Part shown: positions 36,801 through 52,746 of the stretch, in pieces
Layout: every line of letters begins with the position of its first letter
How positions within the stretch are numbered: position 1 is the stretch's first letter
Assembly (NCBI RefSeq): GCF_964355755.1
Contig: NC_092670.1
Span: 18,537,201 to 18,601,200 of the forward strand
Direction of reading: 5' to 3'
DNA: 64,000 nucleotides
Origin: Antedon mediterranea
Lineage: Eukaryota > Echinodermata > Crinoidea > Comatulida > Antedonidae
The notes under the pieces: model-generated
Databases searched by the model: none
What the model saw: only the letters and a program-made list of their open reading frames with translations
Told to the model about the DNA's origin: nothing
Made by a program: the position numbers and the translations under genes

Positions 36801-37956
36801 GTATCATAAAGCTCTGTCTACACAAACTAGTTTGGCAAAGAAAGTGTGATGTTCCCAACATCATGTCCATATTATGAGCACATCACATTTTTTGTGTCAC
36901 ATGATAGTGTAGACATAGCTTAATATTGTACCACAGCTATACCAACAACCCTTACTATATATTTTAATATTTATGCAATTAATACATTATACTACTGTTG
37001 TATGTATTCAATGCAGGCATGATCATCTTTGTTTCATTTAATTGAAATTTTTTCATTATTTGGTTTACTAATTATAATATTTATTAATATCATAATAATT
37101 CTTCAATATTAGTATTAATTCAAATATTTTATTTTAATTTTACGGCAGATTTCTAGATATTTCTTTCTCAAATTCGCCAACTGCTTTATACCATCATACT
37201 TTCACCAGTCAATTTTCTAATTTTGACTTCAATTTCTTAATTTGCTAACCACCGTTTCTGTCTTAAATAGTTTTTGCATGTTGAAACGAAATACCATAAG
37301 GCTTCTAATAATCACCCTCAGTGAATAATATCATTATTTAATTATTTTTTTACGGTGGGTTACTATTATATGGTAATAGTATATGTATATATAGTAATAT
37401 GTTTGGTTACAGTTCAGAACATAACATAAATAGTAACCGTGTTGGTTACTATTAAGAATGGAGGTTACTAATATTATAAAGAGATATTAATAGATTATGT
37501 TTTTGTGCCACTCATTAAGGCAGTTATATTCAAGAGAATGGAATCATTAGGAAACAGTTACCATGCTGTAGCTTATAGTTTACTACAGCTGAAAAATGGG
37601 TATTTGGAAACTCGGACTCGGAACACTCCCCAAGTGGGAGAAAAGAGTGAAAACATTTGCTGATAAATATTAAGATGCATGTAGACGGTAGTTGTCGTGA
37701 GATGAGCGGCGTTTTTTGTAAGAAATATTTCTTTCGTATATTCATCCTCTCCGCACGTTTCTGACCAGATTCTGATGTTTTTTGTTTTCGTAGATTTCAA
37801 TCACTGCAACCAATCAAACCAACCAAGGACAATTATTTAAAGCCAAACTACCCCCTCAACGTACCAGATGGCAACGACGTCATCAACACCAAACTGTCAG
37901 AAAAACATTTAATACCAAAGAAAAGCTTGATAACTCCATGGGAGGATGAAGCCTGA
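21815..37956 (+). CDS. RGS9: R7-family regulator of G-protein signalling, RGS9/RGS11-like
   Basis: Fourteen exons: 21815-21862, 26892-26988, 28377-28589, 29577-29641, 29999-30075, 30639-30720, 30840-30944, 32750-32811, 33864-33977, 34516-34719, 35136-35354, 36024-36218, 36421-36483, 37794-37956; 568 residues in one frame. R7 RGS proteins speed GTP hydrolysis by Galpha-i/o and bind Gbeta5 through a GGL domain. Visible in order: DEP domain (about residues 25-120; GYDFIEWLMERL, RFQSPYFWPSQNRNPDSTDY), linker helices (YLAKRNL..., HKWEFVLLQAQEQ), GGL region (about 200-270), LISGAQPSNPWISDD, then the RGS domain (about 290-415; FELFLKKEFSQENIRFWNAYEELKY, FSFEAAQKHIFILMKKDSYPRFL). FLKKEFS, EELKY and LMKKDSY favour RGS9/RGS11 over RGS6/7. 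The tail ends SLITPWEDEA, like the ICPWE end of long vertebrate RGS9. Exon 1 (MDLEQDYTPKPLVFGK) is supported by frame and splice sites only. Confidence 0.9.
22517..22635. mobile_element. MITE, TTAA-type family, copy 3 (truncated)
   Basis: Starts TTAAAGATGTCCCCCTG. Its CCATTTTAATATACATAATAGTTATCCACTTTGACC segment matches copy 4 closely. The right half is missing. Confidence 0.55.
25901..26350. repeat. 45-bp tandem repeat interrupted by a hairpin element
   Basis: Units at 25901-25945 and 25946-25990 (start TTCCAATATCAGTTACTGTG) are identical. A third starts at 25991 but breaks at about 26006. Its remaining part, CTGTGTATTGCTATAGTACTGTACTATCT, resumes at about 26320. The intervening 310 bp is a separate insertion. 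Confidence 0.75.
26006..26319. mobile_element. Foldback element inserted in the 45-bp repeat
   Basis: The right part (about 26156-26318) is a long near-perfect hairpin: ATAATGAATGTTTTG...AATGGTACAAATAATGGCAC...ATGATGAAAGGTTATATCAAC folds onto its inverse about a CTCGGCTTTGCCTCG loop. The left part (TTATATAACACC..., ACGCACTATTCAACGATCG) is single-copy here. No coding frame. Confidence 0.65.
26353..26709. mobile_element. MITE, TTAA-type family, copy 4
   Basis: A complete copy, from TTAAAGATGTATTGTCCCCC to the inverse GGGGGACAATGCCTCTTTAA. TTAA at both ends. It lies 180 bp before RGS9 exon 2. Confidence 0.72.
27129..28071. mobile_element. Non-autonomous hAT-like element, copy B
   Basis: Same ends as copy A (TAGTCTGGGTTCC... 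to ...CAAGTCTAA) and collinear with it apart from small indels. Flanked by an exact 8-bp duplication GTATTGTT (27121-27128 and 28072-28079). In RGS9 intron 2. Confidence 0.87.
29785..30450. repeat. Dispersed repeat around CGGTTTATCCAGGTAAGC
   Basis: TATTGTCGGTTTATCCAGGTAAGCTAGCACTCAT occurs near 29850 and, with one change, near 30360. A related copy lies near 28155 (GGTTTATCCAGGTAAGTATAG). AGATCTCTAGTGGTCTTAGTGGTAC is also repeated at about 30103 and 30424. All lie in RGS9 introns and look like degraded copies of one element, starting about GGAGAGGGGTGTTC. Confidence 0.5.
32158..32392 (-). mobile_element. tRNA-derived SINE in RGS9 intron
   Basis: On the minus strand, GTTGTGGCTTGGTGGTTATG resembles a tRNA A box and GGCTTCAAGTCCC a B box about 35 nt later. 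A non-tRNA body with ATCCATC-type 3' sequence follows. It shares the GGAGTGGAG head and AACTCCACTCCC block with the element at 34920. Confidence 0.6.
33336..33486. mobile_element. Small TIR element, AGCTCTGTCTACAC family, copy 1
   Basis: The family pattern is an outer inverted repeat AAGCTCTGTCTACACTATCAAA and an inner inverted repeat around GTGTGATGTGCCCAAATATGG / CATATATGGGCACATCACA. This copy has TCTGTCGCTGTCAAAC on the left and GTTTGATAGTGTAGACAGAG on the right. Confidence 0.7.
34111..34243. mobile_element. AGCTCTGTCTACAC family, copy 2
   Basis: Starts CCTTGTCTACATGATCAAAC and ends GTTTGATAGTGTCACC, so both outer ends have drifted. The inner arms GGACATGATGATGTC and TTTGGGCACATCACAC are kept. 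Confidence 0.65.
34920..35095 (+). mobile_element. tRNA-derived SINE in RGS9 intron
   Basis: GTGGAGCTGTAGCTATTCTT resembles an A-box region and GGTCCAGGGTTCAACCCTG a B box. AACTCCACTCCC and AATCCATCCTG follow, as in the copy at 32158. Confidence 0.55.
35405..35737 (-). mobile_element. tRNA-derived SINE in RGS9 intron
   Basis: On the minus strand: GAGTGGCCGATCGTTTAAG (A-box like), then GCACAGGTTCAAGTCAC (B box) from about 35735 down to 35665. A longer tRNA-unrelated body runs to about 35405. A different family from the copies at 32158 and 34920. Confidence 0.6.
36808..36922. mobile_element. AGCTCTGTCTACAC family, copy 3 (short)
   Basis: AAAGCTCTGTCTACAC left end and ATAGTGTAGACATAGCTTA right end. 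The central hairpin is partly deleted. Confidence 0.65.
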
Positions 37957-38427
37957 TTGTCTTATCATTAGTATTATAAAGGTTGGAGAATGAGTTTAAA
38001 CAAATGCATGCGGTAACACGCCACAGAATTAGTTCTAAAAATATATACTTCAATGGACGATCCAGTGGCCGTATTCACCATTCACACTGGGGCTAAAAAC
38101 GCTCACCCTTAAAATTGTAATAATCTCCTGTCTACATGAATACAATTTAATGGGAATACTTTTGATATTTATTGAGTTGAGTGAAATACTGAGGAAGCAT
38201 AATACATGTGCTCCTGTAAGAAGAACCAATTGTTGATATCGCATACCTTTGTTTATTATACAGTAGTAGTATTATAGATATGCTTTCACTCGTGCATATC
38301 TAGCTATAGTCTTTCATTAGGTGAATTTGAGAGTTTGTCATAAGTTTTAATTAAATAGGGAAAATGGTGAGGTAGTCAAGTACTATGCACATACAAACTC
38401 TTGCTATCTTTAAACCATATCAAATGC
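37957..38427. other. RGS9 3' flank
   Basis: No gene or repeat recognised and no clear AATAAA near the stop, so the RGS9 transcript end is not placed. Confidence 0.4.
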
Positions 38428-39195
38428 AAGGTTCACATGTGCGCATATAACAGGTTGGTTCACATGTGCACATATAACAGGTTGGTTCACATGTGCACCT
38501 ATAAAAGTTTGGTTCACATGTGTGCATATAACAGGTTGGTTCACATGTGCACCTATAACAGGTTGGTTCACATGTGCGCATATAACAGGTTGGTTCACAT
38601 GTGCACATATAGCAGGTTGGTTCACATGTGCGCATATAACAGGTTGGTTCACATGTGCACATATAGCAGGTTGGTTCACATGTGCACCTATAACAGTTTG
38701 GTTCACATGTGTGCATATAACAGGTTGGTTCACATGTGCGCATATAACAGGTTGGTTCACATGTGCGCATATAACAGGTTGGTTCACATGTGCGCATATA
38801 ACAGGTTGGTTCACATGTGCGCATATAACAGGTTGGTTCACATGTGCACCTATAACAGGTTGGTTCACATGTGTGCATATAACAGGTTGGTTCACATGTG
38901 CGCATATAACAGGTTGGTTCACATGTGCACCTATAACAGTTTGGTTCACATGTGTGCATATAACAGGTTGGTTCACATGTGCACCTATAACAGGTTGGTT
39001 CACATGTGCGCATATAACAGGTTGGTTCACATGTGTGCATATAACAGGTTGGTTCACATGTGCACCTATAACAGGTTGGTTCACATGTGCACATATAACA
39101 GGTTGGTTCACATGTGCGCATATAACAGGTTGGTTCACATGTGCGCATATATCAAGTTGGTTCACATGTGCGCATGTTAACAGGTTGGTTCACAT
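38428..39195. repeat. 27-bp minisatellite, about 28 units
   Basis: The unit reads CATGTGCGCATATAACAGG followed by TTGGTTCA. Variants fall mainly at three places: GCGCATA, GCACATA, GTGCATA or GCACCTA; AACAGG or AGCAGG; and CAGGTT or CAGTTT. Because 27 is a multiple of three and the unit lacks stops in several frames, long artificial open frames appear on both strands (up to 259 residues). Not coding. Confidence 0.95.
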
Positions 39196-40241
39196 CACTT
39201 AATTCATACATTTGACTGCCTGTACAGATATACAGCCAGCTGTTGTTTTAACTGGAATTTTGACTGCATTATGATATAGTGTAAAAAGTAAACAATATAG
39301 CAAACTTTATATAATAATAATATAACAGTATAATACAACATTTAAATGGGAATAATTATTATACTTTGTATATGACAACATTCTCAGGTTAATTATTGGA
39401 GAATGGCAATTCTGCTATTAAATTTATTTATTTTGCAATTTCTTTTCGAAAGGTGCAGCTTTGAACCTCTTTTGAATTGTGTGCTGATTGTAATTAAATG
39501 ATGGTGCAATATCTCAACATCGAAAGCTGTTGTATTCAATATTCAGCTACCTACAGTATGTGTGCTTTCGTATATTATTTAAACACTTTTATCCTTATAT
39601 TTTATGTGTCATTTTTAAAAGTACTTTTTATTACACTACTATTTATAATTAATATTTTTCTTTTGTTATTTTAACCATTCCACCTCATATTTTATGTGTT
39701 TGTCATTTTTTTTAATTGAATTTTATTATTATAGTGTCATTTTAACATTTTTCAATTAATTTCACATTCCAATGTAATGTCAGGTGTGAAATATCTCACT
39801 GTGACAGGAACATATTCTCCATATATATATATATATACATTTAATGCAAAATATAATATACAGTAGTTTTATATATTATTTCTGCAGCAAGTTGCTGGAA
39901 GTAGTAGGCCTAAGCAACAACTAAATGATGCATAGTAGGCAGTTATGTACATACTGCAGCAAGTTAGAATTACTGCAGCAGTAATAGTGCCTTAGTAGCA
40001 AATATTATATAATTGTTATGATTTTAAAAATTACTGGATTGATAATTTTGTATTGGTGGTAATAGAGTAAATTACTATAGAACCTCTCTTTGGTGACACC
40101 CCTATTAAGGTGCAACAAACGAGAGGTACCTCAATTCAAAGAACCCCACTATTATGTAACACTTTGGTTTCTAAAGGTGTCCTGTTCAATTCTACTGTAG
40201 TGTTGCTACTATGTTATGAGGTAACATTCAACAGGTCGTCT

Positions 40242-40455
40242 TAAGGCCAACTCAGACAGTGTCGTACGACGAAGACCAACGAGTCAGCTCGTTAGGAGAA
40301 ATTTAAACATGTTTAATGTTCTCCCGACGACCTGAAAACTATGTTCGATGGCTATCTCAAGACGACTTGTCTCGTCGGGATTCAACTCCGACAGCATTGA
40401 CAAGTCGAGACGTTTCGTTGGGCCACGTTGTACGATGCTCTCTGAGTTGGCCTTT
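40242..40455. mobile_element. TIR element AAGGCCAACTCAGA
   Basis: Left end TAAGGCCAACTCAGACAG and inverse right end TCTGAGTTGGCCTTTA. The interior is unusually rich in CG dinucleotides (TCGTACGACGAAGACC..., CTCGTCGGG). No coding frame. TA or TTA at the ends. Confidence 0.65.
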
Positions 40456-40540
40456 AGGCAGCTACATTGAGCGTTAGGCAGTAGGAACTTTTCTAGTCGT
40501 TTAATTATCGATAGACCTTCTTCAGGTTTGCTTTTAAGCT

Positions 40541-40690
40541 AAAACTCTTTCTACACTATCAAACTTTAACTGACAAAAAAATGTGATTTGCCCATATATA
40601 GACATGATGATGTCATATCACTACCATATTTGAGCATATTACTACCATATTTGGACAGATTTGGACTAGTTTGATAGTGTAGACAGAGCC
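40541..40690. mobile_element. AGCTCTGTCTACAC family, copy 4
   Basis: Starts AACTCTTTCTACACTATCAAA and ends TTTGATAGTGTAGACAGAGC, with inner ATAGACATGATGATGTCAT. Confidence 0.7.
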
Positions 40691-41092
40691 CTTTATTTAA
40701 AAAATAGTTCCTATTGCTTTGTGTTTTATATATACTGTAAATATATTGTATACATTTGTTACATTCATGTACAGTACTGTAATATACATTTATTAATAAA
40801 ACAATAGATACACAGTACTGTATTCTATTACATAAACATAAATAATACACACTCAGTAATAACTAATACAACTAATTTCATTTACAACGTATGTATAATT
40901 TTACATTTAATTCATTTATAAGTCTGTTATGGAGCAAATTCAGAAGGGACCAACTGGTGTTATAAAGCAGTATAAAAATAATATTAATATTGAGTAACTT
41001 CCAATTCTTTACTATAATAAGTTATGTAATTATTTTATATTGTTGTGTTTATCATTATGAAAAGAACACTATTTGACATCATATAAGTCAAT

Positions 41093-41098
41093 TTTATT
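41093..41098 (-). terminator. Possible poly(A) signal of EEF2KMT
   Basis: AATAAA on the minus strand 19 nt after the stop codon, implying a very short 3' UTR. Later signals are possible. Confidence 0.35.
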
Positions 41099-41116
41099 CC
41101 AATTTTCATCATTCCT

Positions 41117-43767
41117 TCATTGACTCGATAGTTTCAGTAATTTAATAGCAACATCTTTATTATAATAAAATACTGGTGTTGGTACATTCTTTACCTCCTG
41201 CCAACAAATAGATTTTGTATCTGAAAAGAAAAAGAACATCATTATTTACCCAACAACAAATTATGTGTGAATACAAATGACAAAACTTCATAACTTTTTT
41301 ACTTATATGAACAATAGTCAAACCAGTAATCAATAGTAAATATATAATAATGTATTTTACCTTTATTAATAGCTTATTTAATTAATGGTAGTAATAAACT
41401 CACCTAAAACATCAAGGAATTTGCTAAAAGTTGTATCATTTCTAATTGTTGACGAGACATATGCGACTGATGATGATGATAATAGAGATGAGAGCACCTT
41501 TACAAGTGGTTCAAGTAACCGGTCATCATAAACTACATCTAATATTCAACAGGTTTTAGGGAAGTTAGTTAAAGTATTGACAGATATAACAACAAACGAC
41601 GGACGACTCCAGCTGCTTTAAAATAAAGTAGCTGGAGTCATCTGATGGACACGATGATGTCATATCACTACCATATTTGGGCACATCACACTTTTTTTGT
41701 CAAACTAGCTTGATAGTGTAGACTGAGCTTTACTGCAGTACAATTGACGGATATAACGAGTAAACAACAAAGAAGGAGCTACTTTTATGAGTTACTGCAG
41801 TACTTACCAGAAGCTAATATCACATCTGACCGTAAATCTTTCACTTCCTGTTCGGTGAACGCTTCCCAATCCAAGTGTTTAATACGTGTTATGTCCTGTC
41901 TGCTGCCATCAGTATCTGAACACACGAAATATGAGTTGTCATCGTTTTCTGTTTTATCACATCTTTGTTTTTGTATGTTACAACAATCATCGTTTTCACT
42001 GTATGATTCTTGCACAGTGTTTAATGTCACATTTTTCCTCAGTGTTCTTAGTACATTTTCATGACCGTCTGTAAATGTGTATGTTGCTGGGCAACAGAAT
42101 TTACTGATGACTAGACCGGTTAATCCAAGACCACTTCCCAATTCTAAAACATGTCTAAAAATAACATATAAATATAAAACACTATTTGTTTTCTTTGCTT
42201 CCAATAAAAAACAAGCTACATGTAAAATGTTTCTTAATATTTCTTTGGGACTTACTTATCTTTTAGTATTTGTTTATTTTCTATTGCCCATTCTGTGAGG
42301 TACTTGGCTGCCTGCCAAGTACACAGGCCAGTTGTCCCATGGGATATCATTTGAGTTGATTCCTGTAATGTAATACACTCATCTGGTGACTAAAAAAGAA
42401 ACGGTTGTTTAGATATTATATATTATATTGTTATGGATTTTGAACTGTGTGTGGTGTGTAATTTGAAATCCACACTGCCAGTTAGTCTGTGTGTGCTGCA
42501 GTGAGGCAACAACTATTATTATATTTAATCCACACTGCCAGTTAGTCTGTGTGTGCTGCAGTGAGGCAACAACTATTATTATATTTAATTGCGTTGAGGG
42601 TATAGGAAATTAATGAAAACTTACTATAAAGTAGGTCTTGTAACAGACTTCGCTGACCTCATTTGACTTTCCAATGAGCATTGTATATGATTCATAAAGT
42701 TCATCACAGATTTCAAAGTTATTTTCTTCACACTAAAATATAGATGTATTGACAAGTTAAAACTGTGTCAATATATTAAAAAATGGATGATGAACAAAGG
42801 GTTGGTTAACCAATGTTAGTGTATAATATTTAAGGTATGTTTTGATTGTACCATTTCAATGTGTGTACAGGTCTAAATATTTCTTAAAATTGAAATTTGA
42901 AACATTTAATAATGCATATTTTTCTGATTTTTAAAATGTTTTTCACAAATAAAAGTTGTATAATAAAAATATAAGTAGCGGTATAATAAAGCAACAACCT
43001 TTCCTAACCTAACCATATCCTTTCATGCTCACAAACCTTTTTCAGAATTGCTTTCACAAAACACTGTTGGTAAGATGACGACGGTGCAAACTGTTGACAG
43101 AGGGCACTATTCACAGTCTGGAAAAAAATTTTTAAATAATAGTACTGTATTTGAAAAATCTCGTCGAGATGTGAATTTCACACCTTTTGTGAGTATATGC
43201 CATGACAGCACAACCACGTCACAACAAATTTGAGTTCAGAAATATATGTAGTGTCTAAACAAAAGCAGTTCAGCAGTATTCCTAACCATGTTTAATAGAT
43301 CGACTTGCTCTTCCAATGTTTCAAAAATAAAATGCCCCTCATCATCCTGAAAAAATAATTTTAAAATAAATTGATTTAAATTTGATTTAATTTACATAAT
43401 CAAAAATAAAAATGGTATTAATAGAATTATCACTGTAATGTTTTAATCCATGGTTCAATAATGCAAATTTACAACGTATTTAGGTCCTCTTGTCCACATA
43501 CACATCTGACATCACCACCACCACGACCTTCCCGTTGCTAAACTCAACTCAGTCAGGCATATATACCACTTTAGCCTAGAAATTATCACTGCTATCTATA
43601 TGCATCTTATGTTATTAAAGTAATAATAATAAATATAATACACTATAAATATTTGGTATTATAGACACAGACACTACCTGAAATGTAAGATCTTTTATTA
43701 AAATAACGCTAAAAAACTGTGTTTTTATAGTGTACAAACTTGTACACGTTCTCTTTCCACTTGCCAT
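41117..43767 (-). CDS. EEF2KMT: eEF2 lysine methyltransferase (FAM86 family)
   Basis: Eight exons on the minus strand, in order: 43767-43678, 43346-43287, 43117-43037, 42732-42625, 42389-42256, 42154-41808, 41538-41404, 41220-41117. Phases are continuous and give 352 residues (human about 330). The family uses S-adenosylmethionine to trimethylate a lysine of elongation factor 2. Motif I of the seven-beta-strand methyltransferase fold is VLELGSGLGLTGLVISKFC (about residues 169-187), preceded by STQMISHGTTGLCTWQAAKYLTEWAIEN, typical of FAM86. The motif-II-like TFTDGHENVLRTLRKNV follows. A polar, Asp/Asn/Ser-rich insertion (about residues 210-245) is longer than in the human protein. The N-terminal FAM86 helix region (YQQCFVKAILKK) is present. 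Introns contain a 60-bp tandem duplication and a partial small TIR element. Confidence 0.93.
41643..41732. mobile_element. AGCTCTGTCTACAC family, copy 5 (right half)
   Basis: Only the GGACACGATGATGTCAT...TGATAGTGTAGACTGAGCTTTA half remains. In an EEF2KMT intron. Confidence 0.6.
42469..42588. repeat. 60-bp direct tandem duplication in EEF2KMT intron
   Basis: ATCCACACTGCCAGTTAGTC and the following 40 bp are repeated exactly once more, with no substitutions seen between the units, suggesting a recent event. Confidence 0.9.
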
Positions 43768-50427
<6,660 letters not shown>

Positions 50428-52199
50428 AAGGACAAAAACGATTGTAAATGAAGAACTGAAACTATTGAGTCAGAATTTACATTTCTTTGCACCATAACTT
50501 TTTTTTATAAATATTTTTGGGTATCCTGAAAAATTACAAAGAAAGAAAAATGAAGCGAATACTGATATCAGGAAAATATGACAGAAGGAGAAATTTGTTA
50601 TATATAAAGGTCTGTCTACACTATCAAACTGTGACAAAAAATGTGATGTGCCCATATGTGGACATGATGATGTCATATACTACCATATTTGGGGATATTA
50701 CCACCATATTTGGGCACATCACACTTTTTGGTCAGTTTGCTTTAGTTTACTTCAACTAACATCACATGTATTTATGAAATGAAATTTACTACTATTTGTG
50801 AAGGGAATTGGTGAGAGAAGAGGTACCAAGATTTGAGAAACTATACCGTCTTTCGTGAAATAAGATATTGCTATACGGTTTATTATGTAAAAAGTATATT
50901 TTTAAAAGAAAATTATTAAAGATCTATATTCTTGTAGTTACCTAAGGTTATCGTTTCGTAAAATATTGCTACAGAAACCAAAAAAAAAAAAAAAAAAAAA
51001 TCAGATTGATTAGGGTTCTTGTGATTGGTAGGGAAGGGATGGCTGAGTACAGGTGCTGGCATTTTTGTATTTCTAAGGTGAAAGAAGACTATTCCTGTTT
51101 TATACACCCACCTTATACTACTGTACTTATAGATTTCATTTTCGTAGAATACTTACTGCACCAAATGCAAGATTACTGTACTGTAAAGTGATAAGTAGTA
51201 TAAATGCATACATCTTGCATCTACCTCGACTATTGCACTCATTTTGTTATTTACCAAGAAGTGTCTATAATGCTTGTTTTAGAAATTTAAACATTTATTT
51301 TTGTACCTCTCGTACTTTACAGAAGAATGTCGTACGAAATGTTATGTCTGGAAAATTGTTTATAAATGGGTTTTGACTTTTGAATGATTATACATGTATA
51401 TTTTTTTTTTGGGAAATTGAAACATTGAAAAAGCAGTTTTAAACAGATATTTTAGTAAAGCTGGTTTGTTATATGTTAGAATTTTTTCACATTTTTCAAC
51501 CATTGTGTTTCATAATTTACTTTAATGTGTATTCTGGCCAAAAAGCATTATTTTTAAGAGTACAGTATTTTCTTTGATTTCACTTGAATGCAATGTTTAT
51601 CCGTCTTAAATACGTTTTTTGTTTCATAGTATTTATTTTTAATAACATTTTGTTAATTATATAGGCTATTTTCATTTGAATTTACACTGCCAACCACGAT
51701 GCATTGCAAATGTATATTTTTTAATGAATATTTGTTTATAAACAATGTCTTGCCCTCAAATGAATATCACATTACAACAATGTGACATAAAGATTATTAG
51801 TCAAATGAGATAATTCTGATTATTCAAATATATTTGAGAACAAACTGCAACAACAATTACACCATGTCCATGAAAAAGAAAAGTTTTGTTAATTTAAGTT
51901 TTATGATCATAGAATTTATTTTTGTATGTGTCTGATGTCAGAATTTAATTCTTTGGTAGTTTTATGTATTCGGAAATCTTTGACTTTAATCTATCTTTAC
52001 TACTGAGGAAACACAGAATACATTCATAATGTAATTATGTAATGAGTAATCTATTATATTCATGAAATACATACCATAACTTGTATAGGCCTAGTAATGC
52101 AATTATGTGCAACTGCAAGGTGTATCAGAGATATATCATAACAAAGGCCTAAAGTGTAAGATTCAAGATTGTATGTTTCTACTACTTGTTGGCAATAAA
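50428..52199 (+). other. Presumed GRB2 3' UTR and poly(A) signal
   Basis: No coding similarity between the GRB2 stop and AATAAA at 52194-52199. A run of 22 A occurs at 50979-51000. Earlier cleavage is possible. Confidence 0.4.
50608..50745. mobile_element. AGCTCTGTCTACAC family, copy 9
   Basis: GGTCTGTCTACACTATCAAAC left. The right arm is degraded after TTTGGGCACATCACAC. It lies in the presumed GRB2 3' UTR, 180 bp after the stop. Confidence 0.65.
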
Positions 52200-52746
52200 C
52201 ATGTGTACTATATCAAACAAGTTTGTTTACTTGCAATACTGTAACTTTGCGATTGACATATGCTTACTTCTGTACGTGTATAAGCCGAATAGGCACACAT
52301 TTGATGATCGACGCGTCGTGATTGGTCAAATTAATTTTGCTGTGCGCGACTAAAAAGTGGGAAAACCACACCCAAGCTGCACAGTTTGTCGTTTACAAAT
52401 GGCTACTTGCGCTTTATGAAAATGATATTGAATAAATAAAAATAATCAATATTAGGCTATATTAACGAAAAAAAATCAAGTATTTTTAATGAGATGCAAA
52501 ATTGTAAATGGAACCGGGAAACAGGACAGCTGAGATTAGCAAAATGGTCTTTGAGTTTTAATAAGTTAGCTCGATTATTTTTAATGTTGAGGGCGCTGTT
52601 TAACACAGAGTTTGCGCACAGGCGAAATTCACATGTGCCATTAATTTTGCGTTTCTCGGTGGACAGATTGTTGTTAATTTTATGATTATTTGAGATAAAT
52701 CCTTAAATATTTTAATACATTAATGAAAAGAAGTTTATGTTGAACG
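52200..52746 (+). promoter_or_regulatory. EIF3L upstream region
   Basis: Contains CGACGCGTCGTGATTGGTC (inverted CCAAT box) and GTGCGCGAC near 52310-52350, the only CG-rich patch before EIF3L. Start site not placed. Confidence 0.3.

Larger units (their letters stand above)
39196..41116. other. RGS9-EEF2KMT intergenic, AT-rich
   Basis: No gene. Contains a GC-richer inverted-repeat element (40242-40455), an AGCTCTGTCTACAC-family element (40541-40690), an (AT)n run near 39826-39836, and an AACCTCTNTTTGG...CACTTT block near 40080 resembling those near 770 and 34760. Confidence 0.5.

Noticed and set aside
38401-39202. Four long open frames (226-259 residues) of a short repeat on both strands
   Set aside because: They are products of a 27-bp minisatellite whose unit length is a multiple of three. 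There are no splice, start-context or homology signals, and both strands are open at once.
50979-51000. Poly(A) run as the tail of a processed pseudogene
   Set aside because: No retroposed coding sequence or target duplication precedes it. It sits in the presumed GRB2 3' UTR and looks like a simple homopolymer.
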